This document shows positions 7,489-15,227 of a stretch of DNA of 25,483 nt, one piece after another; the first letter of the stretch is position 1; each line of letters begins with the position of its first letter. The notes under the pieces were generated by a model. It did no database searches. It was not told where the DNA came from and saw only the letters and a program-made list of their open reading frames with translations. Location of the stretch: NCBI GenBank assembly GCA_964554105.1, contig CAZKNF010000049.1, forward strand, positions 1 to 25,483, in the 5' to 3' direction. The translations under genes and the position numbers were made by a program. The stretch is from CAZKNF01 sp964554105. GTDB lineage: Bacteria > Bacteroidota > Rhodothermia > Rhodothermales > VXPQ01.

Positions 7489-8615
7489 CAGGAGCTTCCG
7501 GCTCCGGCCGTACAGCCGTAGCAGTGGCGAGCGGTCCGCACGACGTGGTTACGCCAGGCGTCGAGATCGAAATCGCCCACGTGAGGGCGTCGCGCACCGG
7601 AGAGCTCCATCTTCATGTCCAGCTGCTGGTTGAAGTCGCAGTCGTAGAGATAGCCGTCCCATGAGACGGAGAGTGTGTTGCGGCACATGAGTCCCACTAT
7701 CGTCGCCGGATTAAATGCGGTCACGAGCCGCTCCATGTACTCTTCGACGAGATCCTTCTCGAGCAGCCACTCGAGATATCGCGACATCGGCATGTTGTTG
7801 AGCGCGATCAGCCGGTCGAATGATACGTTGTGATTGCGGTCGAGTGCACCCCTCCATTCCGCTTCGAGCGATGCCTGGCTGCCTGCCAGGAAAGCGCCTA
7901 CCGGATTCGTCACGAGCGTCAGCTGCAGCCGAGGATCGCCCTTTCCGTATCCGACCTCGTTTAGGCGCCGGAGCGCGTCGATGCTTTTTTCGTACGTTCC
8001 GGATCCTCGCTGAGCATCTGTACCGAGCTTTCGATAGTGCGGCAGCGAACAGACCACATCGACGCCGCGCTCGGCAAACCAGGACGGGAGATCGGCGAAT
8101 CGGCGTGTCGTGAGGATGGTTAAATTGCACCGGTCGATGACGCGCTTTCCGCGCTCCACGCAGGCATCCACCAGATATTTAAAGTGAGGATTGAGTTCGG
8201 GGGCGCCGCCCGTCAAGTCAACAGTATGTGCGCCGGAGATGTCGATCGCTCGCAGACACGCGTCGATCGTCGCTCGATCCATATTCTCGTCGGTCCGATC
8301 CGGGCCCGAGTCGACGTGGCAATGCCGGCAGGTCATGTTGCACAGCTTTCCGACGTTGATCTGGAAGACGTCGAGCGCGGCCGGCGTCAGGTCGGGCCAG
8401 CCGGCGGCCTTCAGATCGGCATCGAAGTCGCCCGTACCTGACGGTCCGGCGTCGAATTCGAGCGCATTCAGCACGTCGAACTGCTCGCCGGGCTCGGCCA
8501 GCGGCTCACGCCGATACTTTAGGCTCGTCGTGGTACGAGGACCTTCGACGTCCAGGATGGACCCGTCCCCACCCACGACCTGCGTAAGCGGTATAAAATC
8601 TGTTATGTCACTCAT
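7470..8615 (-). CDS. arsS: Arsenosugar biosynthesis radical SAM protein ArsS
   Basis: Radical S-adenosylmethionine enzyme, last gene of the arsenic operon. The [4Fe-4S] motif CNMTCRHC (Cys92, Cys96, Cys99) is in QINVGKLCNMTCRHCHVDSGPD, followed by the SAM-binding DLTGGAPELNPHF, as in the ArsS family (radical SAM/Cys-rich). The C-terminal third has further cysteines (MCRNTLSVSWDGYLYDCDFNQQL and HCYGCTAGAGSSCGG), likely ligands of an auxiliary cluster. The family is known to couple an adenosyl group to dimethylated arsenic, the first step to arsenosugars; this agrees with the co-encoded ArsM. Some members are selenoproteins; here the C-terminal SSCGG has Cys and no in-frame TGA occurs. It follows the AhpD-like gene by 24 bases. 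ATG 8615 is the only good start. 381 aa, full length. Confidence 0.93.
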   Translation of the reverse strand: MSDITDFIPLTQVVGGDGSILDVEGPRTTTSLKYRREPLAEPGEQFDVLNALEFDAGPSGTGDFDADLKAAGWPDLTPAALDVFQINVGKLCNMTCRHCHVDSGPDRTDENMDRATIDACLRAIDISGAHTVDLTGGAPELNPHFKYLVDACVERGKRVIDRCNLTILTTRRFADLPSWFAERGVDVVCSLPHYRKLGTDAQRGSGTYEKSIDALRRLNEVGYGKGDPRLQLTLVTNPVGAFLAGSQASLEAEWRGALDRNHNVSFDRLIALNNMPMSRYLEWLLEKDLVEEYMERLVTAFNPATIVGLMCRNTLSVSWDGYLYDCDFNQQLDMKMELSGARRPHVGDFDLDAWRNHVVRTARHCYGCTAGAGSSCGGQTA

Positions 8616-8639
8616 AAACGACGTTTAGAACTGGATCCC

Positions 8640-8972
8640 CTACATCATTTTATGCTGCACCTGCTCGAGCATCTGGATGCCGTGAACGAGTGAGGAGCCG
8701 CCCCGGATCGCGGTGGCGACGTGTACGGCTTCCGTCATTTCTTCGAGATCGGAGCCCTTCTCGAGGCACTCCGACGTGTAGGCATCGATACAGTAGGGAC
8801 ACTGAACGGTGTGCGCCACGGCCAGCGCGATGAGCGCCTTCTCGCGCGCCGTGAGCGCACCGTCTTCGAACACCTTTCCGTAATACGCGAAGAAGAGGTC
8901 CGCCAGCTCCTGGTTGCCTTCTTCGATCTCGCCAAACTTCGGCAGATGTTCGGGCTTGTAGTAAGTATCCAT
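8640..8972 (-). CDS. AhpD/carboxymuconolactone decarboxylase-like protein, arsenosugar-associated peroxidase-like
   Basis: A 110-residue all-helical AhpD-fold protein. The signature EKALIALAVAHTVQCPYCIDAYT contains the redox pair Cys58-Cys61 and a downstream His pattern (AVHVATAIRGGSSLVHG). Small proteins of this subfamily occur regularly beside arsS and are described as arsenosugar biosynthesis-associated peroxidase-like proteins; the reaction is not known. A role in thiol chemistry or in protecting the arsenic intermediates is inference from the CxxC and the operon. It stands between arsM (83-base gap) and arsS (24-base gap). No clear Shine-Dalgarno is seen before ATG 8972; the upstream gap has a CAG-repeat and a GC hairpin. 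Confidence 0.9.
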   Translation of the reverse strand: MDTYYKPEHLPKFGEIEEGNQELADLFFAYYGKVFEDGALTAREKALIALAVAHTVQCPYCIDAYTSECLEKGSDLEEMTEAVHVATAIRGGSSLVHGIQMLEQVQHKMM

Positions 8973-9055
8973 CGATAATTGCTGCTGCTGTGTGAGGGTA
9001 CGATTTGTTGAGACGCTCGGAAGGTTTTAGAGGCGCCCGGTGAGCGCCGGAACCC

Positions 9056-9850
9056 TTAGGTGTCCTTTCGCCCACGTACCGTTACGCTGACGATGGCGCC
9101 GCCGTTCTTACGAAACGTCTCTATCTCGGCTGCGGATGCTTCCCGTTCGATGATGTCGTCCGGTACGTCGATCGTTTTCTCTCGGGCGACGTCGACGTCC
9201 GCGAATCCCGCATCTCGAAGCCGTCCGACGTAATCGTCCATCTCGAGCGCGCCGGCGACGCAACCCGCATACAGCTCCGCGGAGCTGCGGATGGACTCCG
9301 GCAGGCGGCCCCGCGTCACGATATCTGACACACAGAAGTGCCCGCCCGGCTTCAAAACGCGAAACATCTCCGCGAATGCCTTCTCCTTTTCGGGCACGAG
9401 ATTCAATACGCAGTTGCTTATCACCACGTCCACGGAGTCCGAGTCGAGCGGCAGCGATTCGATGTCCCCGAGCTCGAACACGACGTTCTCGTAGCCCATT
9501 TTAGCGGCATTGCTGCGGGCGCTTTCGACCATCGATTCCGTCATGTCGACGCCGATCACGCGGCCTGAGTTGCCCACGATGGTCCGAGCGACGAAGGCAT
9601 CGATTCCGGCGCCGGAGCCGAGATCGAGTACCGTGTCGCCCGTCTGAATTCCGGCGAGTTCGGTCGGCACGCCGCATCCCAGGCCGAGATCAGCCTCAGC
9701 GACGTAGCCTTCCACATTCGCATATTCATCACCGATCATCGTCGTCACATCCGATCCGCATCCGCATCCGCAGCCGCAGCCGGCACCTTCTCCCTTCCGG
9801 GCGATTTCGTCGTATTTCGTGCGGACGGTGTCCTTTATTGCAGGTGTCAT
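9056..9850 (-). CDS. arsM: Arsenite S-adenosylmethionine methyltransferase ArsM
   Basis: Methylates As(III) stepwise with SAM as donor. The methyltransferase motif I VLDLGSGAGIDAF is at residues 74-86, followed by GVDMTESMVE and a motif II/III region (LPLDSDSVDVVISNCVLNLVPEK). The three arsenic-binding cysteines of the family can be assigned to Cys59 (LGLGCG), Cys147 (SNCVLNL) and Cys197 (YAGCVAGAL). The N-terminus has an extra Cys-Gly alternation (GCGCGCGCG, Cys25-31) seen in many bacterial ArsM and possibly a further thiol-rich site. The start ATG 9850 comes 3 bases after the arsR stop and has a GGAGG inside the end of arsR, so it is coupled to the regulator. 264 aa, full length. In context it feeds ArsS. 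Confidence 0.95.
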   Translation of the reverse strand: MTPAIKDTVRTKYDEIARKGEGAGCGCGCGCGSDVTTMIGDEYANVEGYVAEADLGLGCGVPTELAGIQTGDTVLDLGSGAGIDAFVARTIVGNSGRVIGVDMTESMVESARSNAAKMGYENVVFELGDIESLPLDSDSVDVVISNCVLNLVPEKEKAFAEMFRVLKPGGHFCVSDIVTRGRLPESIRSSAELYAGCVAGALEMDDYVGRLRDAGFADVDVAREKTIDVPDDIIEREASAAEIETFRKNGGAIVSVTVRGRKDT

Positions 9851-9853
9851 CGT

Positions 9854-10207
9854 TTAATCCTCCAGGGTTGAAGTGGGATTCCAGCAGGCGTTCGCGCCGC
9901 TCATGGTGGAGAAATACGTGGTGGCCTCCTCTCGCAATGAAGCGATCGCCTCACCGTCAACGCAGTAGCATACCGCGGGTCCGTCGATCGATCCTCGGAT
10001 CAGTCCGGCCTCCTTTAATGCTCTGAGATGCTGTGAAACGGTGGATTGCGCGAGCGGGAGCTCGTCCACGATTTCCCCGCAAATACACGTCCCTCGCTGA
10101 GCGAGGAGCCGTAGGATCTCCACACGTGCCGGATGGCCCAGCGCTTTGAAGTAGCCTGCTAGCCGGACCGGCGCCTCATCGAATGCTGTCGATTTGCTCA
10201 CCGCCAT
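9854..10207 (-). CDS. arsR: ArsR/SmtB-family arsenic-responsive repressor
   Basis: Winged-helix dimeric repressor, first gene of the arsenic operon. The HTH is at about 45-66 (GEIVDELPLAQSTVSQHLRALKEAGLI) and the wing follows (SIDGPAVCYCVDGEAI). Cysteines that could bind As(III) are Cys41 and Cys43 (GTCICGE, just before the recognition helix), Cys80 and Cys82 in the wing, and Cys107 near the C-terminus. The CxC before the HTH is close to the place of the alpha3 site in classical ArsR. 117 aa, full length. A perfect inverted repeat about 55 bases upstream is the likely operator, giving autorepression and release by arsenite. ATG 10207 is the only start that keeps the N-terminal helix. Confidence 0.93.
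   Translation of the reverse strand: MAVSKSTAFDEAPVRLAGYFKALGHPARVEILRLLAQRGTCICGEIVDELPLAQSTVSQHLRALKEAGLIRGSIDGPAVCYCVDGEAIASLREEATTYFSTMSGANACWNPTSTLED
9859..9863 (-). promoter_or_regulatory. Ribosome binding site of arsM inside the arsR 3' end
   Basis: GGAGG lies 8 bases before the arsM ATG and within the last codons of arsR. It is one of the few strong Shine-Dalgarno sites in this window and fixes the arsM start. Confidence 0.8.
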
Positions 10208-10260
10208 GGTTTCTCGTGCCGTAAAGTTTTAAGATCGGCGGGCGACGGTCGTCCGCGCTT

Positions 10261-10285
10261 TATCGTATATTTGCGATGTACGATA
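10261..10285. promoter_or_regulatory. Inverted-repeat operator (ArsR) in the arsenic operon promoter region
   Basis: TATCGTA (10261-10267) and TACGATA (10279-10285) are a perfect 7-base inverted repeat with an 11-base spacer that is AT-rich, the geometry expected for a dimeric ArsR. A perfect 10-base palindrome, ACCTGCAGGT (10285-10294), abuts it upstream with respect to arsR. Minus-strand TATACG-like sequence in the repeat may be the -10 element. Binding by this ArsR is inferred from position. Confidence 0.6.
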
Positions 10286-10316
10286 CCTGCAGGTAAAGCT
10301 GAAGTTTCGCCGCACG

Positions 10317-10348
10317 AAAAACTTTTTATCGGCCATTGAAAAAATGGC
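10317..10348 (-). terminator. Weak candidate terminator after the ABC exporter gene
   Basis: GCCATT (10332-10337) and AATGGC (10343-10348) pair as a 6-base stem with a 5-base loop. On the minus strand the stem is followed after about 10 bases by GTTTTT. The stem is short and the T-run is distant, so this is tentative. It would separate the exporter operon from the arsenic promoter. Confidence 0.3.
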
Positions 10349-10361
10349 GACCCCGGCCGGG

Positions 10362-12179
10362 TTAGGCCGCCTTTTGCTCTTCCTGTTCCTTGTACTGCAG
10401 CTCGTAAAGCTTCCGGTACAATCCGCCCAGCGCGAGCAGCTCCTGATGCGTACCCTGCTCGCGGATCCTCCCCTTATGCATTACGATGATCTTGTCGGAA
10501 TGCTGGATCGTCGACAGCCGATGTGCGATGACGAGGGAGGTGCGCCCCTCCATGAGCGCTTCGAGCGCCTGTTCTATAAGCAGCTCGGTTTCGGTGTCTA
10601 CGCTCGACGTGGCTTCGTCGAGCACGAGAATTTCCGGATCGTAGACGAGCGCGCGCACGAACGACAGCAGCTGGCGCTGACCGTATGAAAGTGATGCACC
10701 TCGTTCGCGAACGTCCTGCTCGTAGCCGGCGGGGAGTTTGTCGATGAACGCATCCGCCCCGACGAGACGTGAGGCGTGCTCGATCTGCTCTCGCGTGATG
10801 TCGGGATTCTCGAGCGTAAGATTCCGTTCGACGGATCCTGAGAACAGGAAGACATCCTGCAGAACGAGTCCGACGTGGGCGCGCAGATCCGCCAGCCGCA
10901 TGTCTCGTGTATCGACCCCATCGATCAAAATTTGGCCCTTTTCGATGTTGTAAAAGCGGAGCAGGGCATTGATAATGGTGGTCTTGCCGGCGCCGGTCGC
11001 ACCGACAATTGCTACCTTGTCGCCCGGCTCGATGGAAAATGAGATGTCCTCCAGGATCCAGTTCGGTTCCTGGCCGTCCGCAGGAAGGCGATCGTATGTG
11101 AACCAGACGTTCTTGAATTCGATGCGCCCGGCCAGCCGTCCGACCTCTACCGGGTCGGAGGTTTCTTCGATGGCCGTGTCCTCATCCAGTAAACCGAAGA
11201 TCCGCTCGGCGCCGGCCATCGCGCTCTGCAGCGTATTGTACTGATCAGAAAGATTTCGGATGGGCTCGAAAAACTGACGTGTATACTGGATGAACGCGAT
11301 CAACACGCCCAGCGTCAGTGTTCCGCCGAGGGCGTGCAGCCCCCCAAACCAGATGATCAGTCCGAGGGCGATCGATCCGACGATGTCGACGGCAGGCCAG
11401 AAGAGCGCGAAGTAGAATATCGTCTTCACCTGGGCGGCGCGATGGTCGTCATTGATGCCGCTGAATCTGCGCATCTCCTCCCTTTCTCGGCTAAACACCT
11501 GAACGATGCTCATGCCGGAGACATGCTCCTGCAGAAAGGAGTTCAAGCGGGCCACCTGCTTGCGTGTCTCCCGGTACTGGTCTCGTACTTTCGACCGGAA
11601 GAGAAACGTGACGTAGACCATGATCGGCATCACGCTGAGGACGACGAGCGCGAGCACCCAGTTCAGGGTGAACATGAAGTAGAGGATGAAGGTGAGCCGA
11701 AATAGATCGCCCATGATGACGACGATTCCGGCGGACAATACGTCGCTCAGCGCCTCGACGTCACTCGTTGCCCGGGTGATCAGGCGGCCGACCGGCGTGC
11801 GGTCGAAGAAGGAGAGCGATTGTTTCTGGATGTGCCGATAGATGTCGACGCGCAGGTCGAAGATGGCCTGCTGGCCGACCCACTGCGTGAGGTAGCCGCG
11901 GGCGAACGAGAGAATGCCCTCTCCAACCAGGGCGCCGATGAGGAGCATGATCATGAAGGAGAGCCCGTCCAGGTCTCCCGGAATGATATACCGATCGATC
12001 GCCTCCTGGATCAGCCGTGGACGCAGCGGTCCGAGAAACGACGCCCCGAGGGTGAAGACGAAAGCGATCAGCACCCACCACTTATACGGCTTCAGAAACT
12101 GGATAATCCGCCTGATCAGCCGGCTGTCCAGCTCGCTATGCAGCCTTTCTTCTCGTGGATTGTTCGTGTCGCTCGCCAA
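10362..12179 (-). CDS. ABC exporter half-transporter with consensus ATPase site (TM288/BmrD/MsbA-like)
   Basis: A transmembrane domain (residues 25-320, six helices) is joined to one nucleotide-binding domain. The NBD has Walker A GATGAGKTT, the signature LSYGQRQLLSFVRAL, and Walker B EILVLDEATSSVD with the catalytic Glu522 and switch His in VIAHR. LSxGQ with QRQLL and an intact Glu is the pattern of the catalytically competent partner in heterodimeric exporters such as TM287/288. The likely partner is encoded at 15063-13264, beyond rnz. Start is a TTG at 12179 (GAGAGGAC just before); no ATG lies near. The gene follows rnz by 151 bases that contain an 18-bp duplication. Such exporters move lipids or hydrophobic drugs out of the inner membrane; the substrate is not known. 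Confidence 0.92.
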   Translation of the reverse strand: MASDTNNPREERLHSELDSRLIRRIIQFLKPYKWWVLIAFVFTLGASFLGPLRPRLIQEAIDRYIIPGDLDGLSFMIMLLIGALVGEGILSFARGYLTQWVGQQAIFDLRVDIYRHIQKQSLSFFDRTPVGRLITRATSDVEALSDVLSAGIVVIMGDLFRLTFILYFMFTLNWVLALVVLSVMPIMVYVTFLFRSKVRDQYRETRKQVARLNSFLQEHVSGMSIVQVFSREREEMRRFSGINDDHRAAQVKTIFYFALFWPAVDIVGSIALGLIIWFGGLHALGGTLTLGVLIAFIQYTRQFFEPIRNLSDQYNTLQSAMAGAERIFGLLDEDTAIEETSDPVEVGRLAGRIEFKNVWFTYDRLPADGQEPNWILEDISFSIEPGDKVAIVGATGAGKTTIINALLRFYNIEKGQILIDGVDTRDMRLADLRAHVGLVLQDVFLFSGSVERNLTLENPDITREQIEHASRLVGADAFIDKLPAGYEQDVRERGASLSYGQRQLLSFVRALVYDPEILVLDEATSSVDTETELLIEQALEALMEGRTSLVIAHRLSTIQHSDKIIVMHKGRIREQGTHQELLALGGLYRKLYELQYKEQEEQKAA

Positions 12180-12266
12180 GGTCCTCTCTACTTTCTCGGT
12201 GATTTGTCGGACATGTCGGAATCTCGCTTCCGCCTACCTTTCCGGGGGTGACCGACTCGGGTGAGA

Positions 12267-12298
12267 GCGCCTCGATCCGTACGGCGCACTCGATCCGT
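12267..12298. repeat. Short direct repeat, two units 18 bp apart
   Basis: CTCGATCCGT occurs at 12271-12280 and again at 12289-12298, each preceded by GCGC. The rest of the 151-base gap between rnz and the exporter gene is GC-rich and shows nothing else I can assign. Confidence 0.5.
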
Positions 12299-12330
12299 CG
12301 CGCCGCGCCTTCGGCCTGGCTGCTTCCCCG

Positions 12331-13248
12331 TCAAACCGAATAGCGCTTTAATTCCTCAGCCAGTTCCGTGTTCTTAAACACGTGGCGTGCCTCCTCGAGC
12401 AGCCCTGCAGGGTCTTTGTGACGAGCGCTGAAATGGCCGATCAACAGCTGTTTTGCCTCCGCCCGCTGTGCTATATGTGCCGCTTCCCGTGCAGTCGAAT
12501 GTCCGGTGCGCACGGCGTTATCCGCATATTCCTCGGCAAACGTGGCCTCGTGGTACACCAGATCGGCGCCTCGGGCGAGGATCCGCCCGTTTTCACATGG
12601 ACGCGTATCCGTCACGTAGGCGAACGACCGGCCCGGCCGATCCGCGCCGACGACCATCGCGGCCGTGACGGCACGGCCGCCGACCTGAACGGCGCGTCCG
12701 GCTTTCAACTCGCGGAAATGCTCGTAGTCCGTCACCCCGAGCTCCCGTGCACGTTCGACGTCGAGGTGCCCTGATTTCGGCCGCTCTGCGAATCGGTACC
12801 CGGCCGTAAACGTGCGGTGTTCGAGCGGCCGCGCTTCGACGAGGAGCTCCTCCGATTCGTAGACGATGCATTGATCGAGCGCGTCGTGCAGTTCGATGAA
12901 CTCAGTCTGGAACGAATACGCATCGAGCTCGATTCCGGGCATTCTCGCCATCGCATCGCCGATGCCGGAGGGTCCGACGATCGTGAGCGGCTCCGTGCGG
13001 CGCATCATCGAGAGGGTCGAGATGAGTCCCGGCAGTCCGAAAAAGTGGTCGCCGTGAAAATGCGTGATGAAGACAGCGTCGATGCGCGTGATCTTCACTC
13101 CGGCCCTGACCAACCGCATCTGGGTACCTTCGCCGCAGTCGAAGAGCAGCACGCGACCCTTGCGCAGCAGGGCGGTCGCCGACGGATGGCGCTCGCGCGT
13201 GGGTATGGCCGAGGCGGTACCGAGCGGGATGATTTTGATGTCGGCCAT
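12331..13248 (-). CDS. rnz: Ribonuclease Z (tRNA 3' processing endonuclease)
   Basis: Zinc-dependent metallo-beta-lactamase-fold endonuclease that trims tRNA 3' trailers. The catalytic motif THFHGDH (His63, His65, Asp67, His68) follows the N-terminal PLGTASAIPTRERHPSATAL and FDCGEGTQ typical of the family. The second metal ligands appear in the C-terminal YVTDTRP, VYHEATF and GHFSARH blocks. The flexible-arm region is short, as in bacterial RNase Z of about 300 aa. The frame begins with GTG 13260, but ATG 13248 is preferred because GGTGA precedes it and the protein then starts MADIKIIPLGT. It lies 15 bases downstream of one half-exporter and upstream of the other, so it is probably co-transcribed with both. 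Confidence 0.95.
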   Translation of the reverse strand: MADIKIIPLGTASAIPTRERHPSATALLRKGRVLLFDCGEGTQMRLVRAGVKITRIDAVFITHFHGDHFFGLPGLISTLSMMRRTEPLTIVGPSGIGDAMARMPGIELDAYSFQTEFIELHDALDQCIVYESEELLVEARPLEHRTFTAGYRFAERPKSGHLDVERARELGVTDYEHFRELKAGRAVQVGGRAVTAAMVVGADRPGRSFAYVTDTRPCENGRILARGADLVYHEATFAEEYADNAVRTGHSTAREAAHIAQRAEAKQLLIGHFSARHKDPAGLLEEARHVFKNTELAEELKRYSV

Positions 13249-13263
13249 TTCAATCACCACGTC

Positions 13264-15063
13264 TCACATCGCCTCGATTTCAGCTTCCAAAAGCTGCTTG
13301 TTGTACAGTTCCGCGTATGCTCCTTCGTGGCGGAGGAGGTCCTCGTGTGTACCCCGCTCGATAATCTCGCCTTCATCTAGAACGAGGATGAGATCCGCGT
13401 CCATCACCGACGAGATGCGGTGGCTCACGATGATGACGGTTCTCTTACCGTAGTGCTGCCGTAAATAGCCGAGAATTTTGCTCTCTGTATTCGTATCCAC
13501 GGCCGAAAGGGCATCATCCAGGATGAGAACTTTGGGAAGTCGGATGAGAGCCCGGGCGATCGACGTCCGCTGCTTCTGTCCGCCCGAGAGTGTAATGCCG
13601 CGTTCTCCCACGAACGTTTCGAATCCTTCCGGAAAGTCCCCGATGTTGTCGAGCAGCTCGGCCTCCATGGCGGCGCGGCGGATCTCCTCCATCCGCGCCT
13701 CCTGCTCGCCGAAGGCGATGTTGCTCGCAACGGTATCGCTGAACAGAAAGACCTCCTGGGGCACGTATCCGATCGAGGACCGCAGTGCTTCGAGGGGGAT
13801 TTCCTGCACGCGCCGCCCGTCGATTCGCACCTCGCCGCGAGTCGGCTCGACGAGCCGCGGGATCATCTCTACCAGCGTGGTCTTTCCCGCACCCGTGCGG
13901 CCGACGACCGCGAGCGTCGATCCGGCAGGCACCTCGAACGAGACGTCCTTCAACACCCATGGACCGTCCTCCGAAAATCGGAACGATACGTTGTCGAAGT
14001 GAACGTGCCCTGTGAGCTGTTCGAGACTCGTGTCGGATTCACCGGTGTCCGCGATCTCCGGATCCGTGTCCATGATGCGGTTCAGGCGGATCATCGATGC
14101 CGACGCGCGCTGCACCATCGTGATCACAAAACCCATGGACGCAACCGGCCAGGTCATCATAGCGACGTAGATCATGTATTCCGCGATGTTGCCGATCGTA
14201 ATAATTCCTGCGGCAACCTGCCGCCCCCCGATCCAGACGACGATGATTTCAGAAAGCCCGACGAGCAGTAGAAAGACCGGTCGGAACGCGGAATCGACCA
14301 GCGCGAGATCCAGGTTGCGGCGGCGGTAGAGCGCACTCTCCTTCCGAAAGGCGTTCGACTCCGATTCCTCGCGCGTGTAGGCCTTCAAAACACGAATCCC
14401 GGCGAGCGCCTCCTGTACGCGGCTCGTCAGATTCGAGTACTGCTCCTGAATGGCATCGCTGCGACTGTGGACCATCCGCGCCATGTAGAAGACGGCTATC
14501 GCCAAGAACGGCATCGGAATGAGAGCATAGAATGTCAGCGTCGGTGAAATGATGAGCATCACCGTGATGGCCGCGATCACGATCACGAGCGCCCGCACCA
14601 GATACATCACCGCGGGTCCGATATAGCGTCGCACCGCCTCGATATCGCTGGTTGCCCGTGCGATCACGTCGCCTGTGGAGTAGGTACGGTAGAAGCTCTG
14701 CGAGAGCTGCTGCAGGTGGTCGTAGAGCGCGTTGCGGAGATCGAATTCGATGTGTCTGGACGCGACGACGAGGGTCTGCCGCATCAAGAATGAAAACACC
14801 CCGCTGACCAGGCTGAGGACGATGATGATGAAGCCGAAGAGGAGCAGCCCGAAAAAGATGCCGACATAAAGGTACCCCTGGACATCGGTGTCGGCGTACC
14901 GCTCATAGAGCGTCACGAATTGCGGGATGCTGTCGATCGCCGTGCGAACGACGATCGGCACGGCAATCGAAAAGCCGGCCGAGATCATCGCGAAGAGGAG
15001 CCCGGGCAGGAAGAGGTGCTTGTACTTCCAGTAGTAGTGATTAAGTCGAGAAAGGGGCCCCAT
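13264..15063 (-). CDS. ABC exporter half-transporter with degenerate ATPase site (TM287/BmrC-like)
   Basis: A six-helix membrane domain (residues 15-320) is fused to an NBD. Walker A is GRTGAGKTT and the signature LSGGQKQRTSIARAL. Walker B reads VLILDDALSAVD, so the catalytic Glu is replaced by Asp517. This Glu-to-Asp change is the hallmark of the degenerate subunit in heterodimeric exporters; the switch His (VSHR) is kept. The start was set at ATG 15063 (MGPLSRLNHYYWKYKHLF); the frame continues to a GTG at 15126 with a non-conserved, Pro/Gly-rich prefix. It is the first gene of the cluster and is divergent from the sulfurtransferase gene. Together with the consensus subunit at 12179-10362 it should form one transporter. 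Confidence 0.92.
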   Translation of the reverse strand: MGPLSRLNHYYWKYKHLFLPGLLFAMISAGFSIAVPIVVRTAIDSIPQFVTLYERYADTDVQGYLYVGIFFGLLLFGFIIIVLSLVSGVFSFLMRQTLVVASRHIEFDLRNALYDHLQQLSQSFYRTYSTGDVIARATSDIEAVRRYIGPAVMYLVRALVIVIAAITVMLIISPTLTFYALIPMPFLAIAVFYMARMVHSRSDAIQEQYSNLTSRVQEALAGIRVLKAYTREESESNAFRKESALYRRRNLDLALVDSAFRPVFLLLVGLSEIIVVWIGGRQVAAGIITIGNIAEYMIYVAMMTWPVASMGFVITMVQRASASMIRLNRIMDTDPEIADTGESDTSLEQLTGHVHFDNVSFRFSEDGPWVLKDVSFEVPAGSTLAVVGRTGAGKTTLVEMIPRLVEPTRGEVRIDGRRVQEIPLEALRSSIGYVPQEVFLFSDTVASNIAFGEQEARMEEIRRAAMEAELLDNIGDFPEGFETFVGERGITLSGGQKQRTSIARALIRLPKVLILDDALSAVDTNTESKILGYLRQHYGKRTVIIVSHRISSVMDADLILVLDEGEIIERGTHEDLLRHEGAYAELYNKQLLEAEIEAM

Positions 15064-15227
15064 CGAAATCGGATCATCTTTAGTCGTCCGGCCCGGAAAT
15101 CGTCCGCAAGGCTCCTCGCCGAACACCGTTTTATTCGCCTCGTTCTACCAGGAAACTCCTTCTTCGATCCGGGCCGTTGGGAGTCCGGGGACGCGGCGCC
15201 TGTTACACAAGTGAATCACGGATTTCG

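Noticed and set aside
7470..7530. Selenocysteine codon at the ArsS C-terminus
   Set aside because: The family can have Sec, but here SSCGG uses a Cys codon and the only TGA is the final stop.
8973..9055. GC hairpin between arsM and the AhpD-like gene as a terminator
   Set aside because: GGCGC/GCGCC can pair, but no T-run follows, and the next gene belongs to the same pathway. It may only affect mRNA processing.
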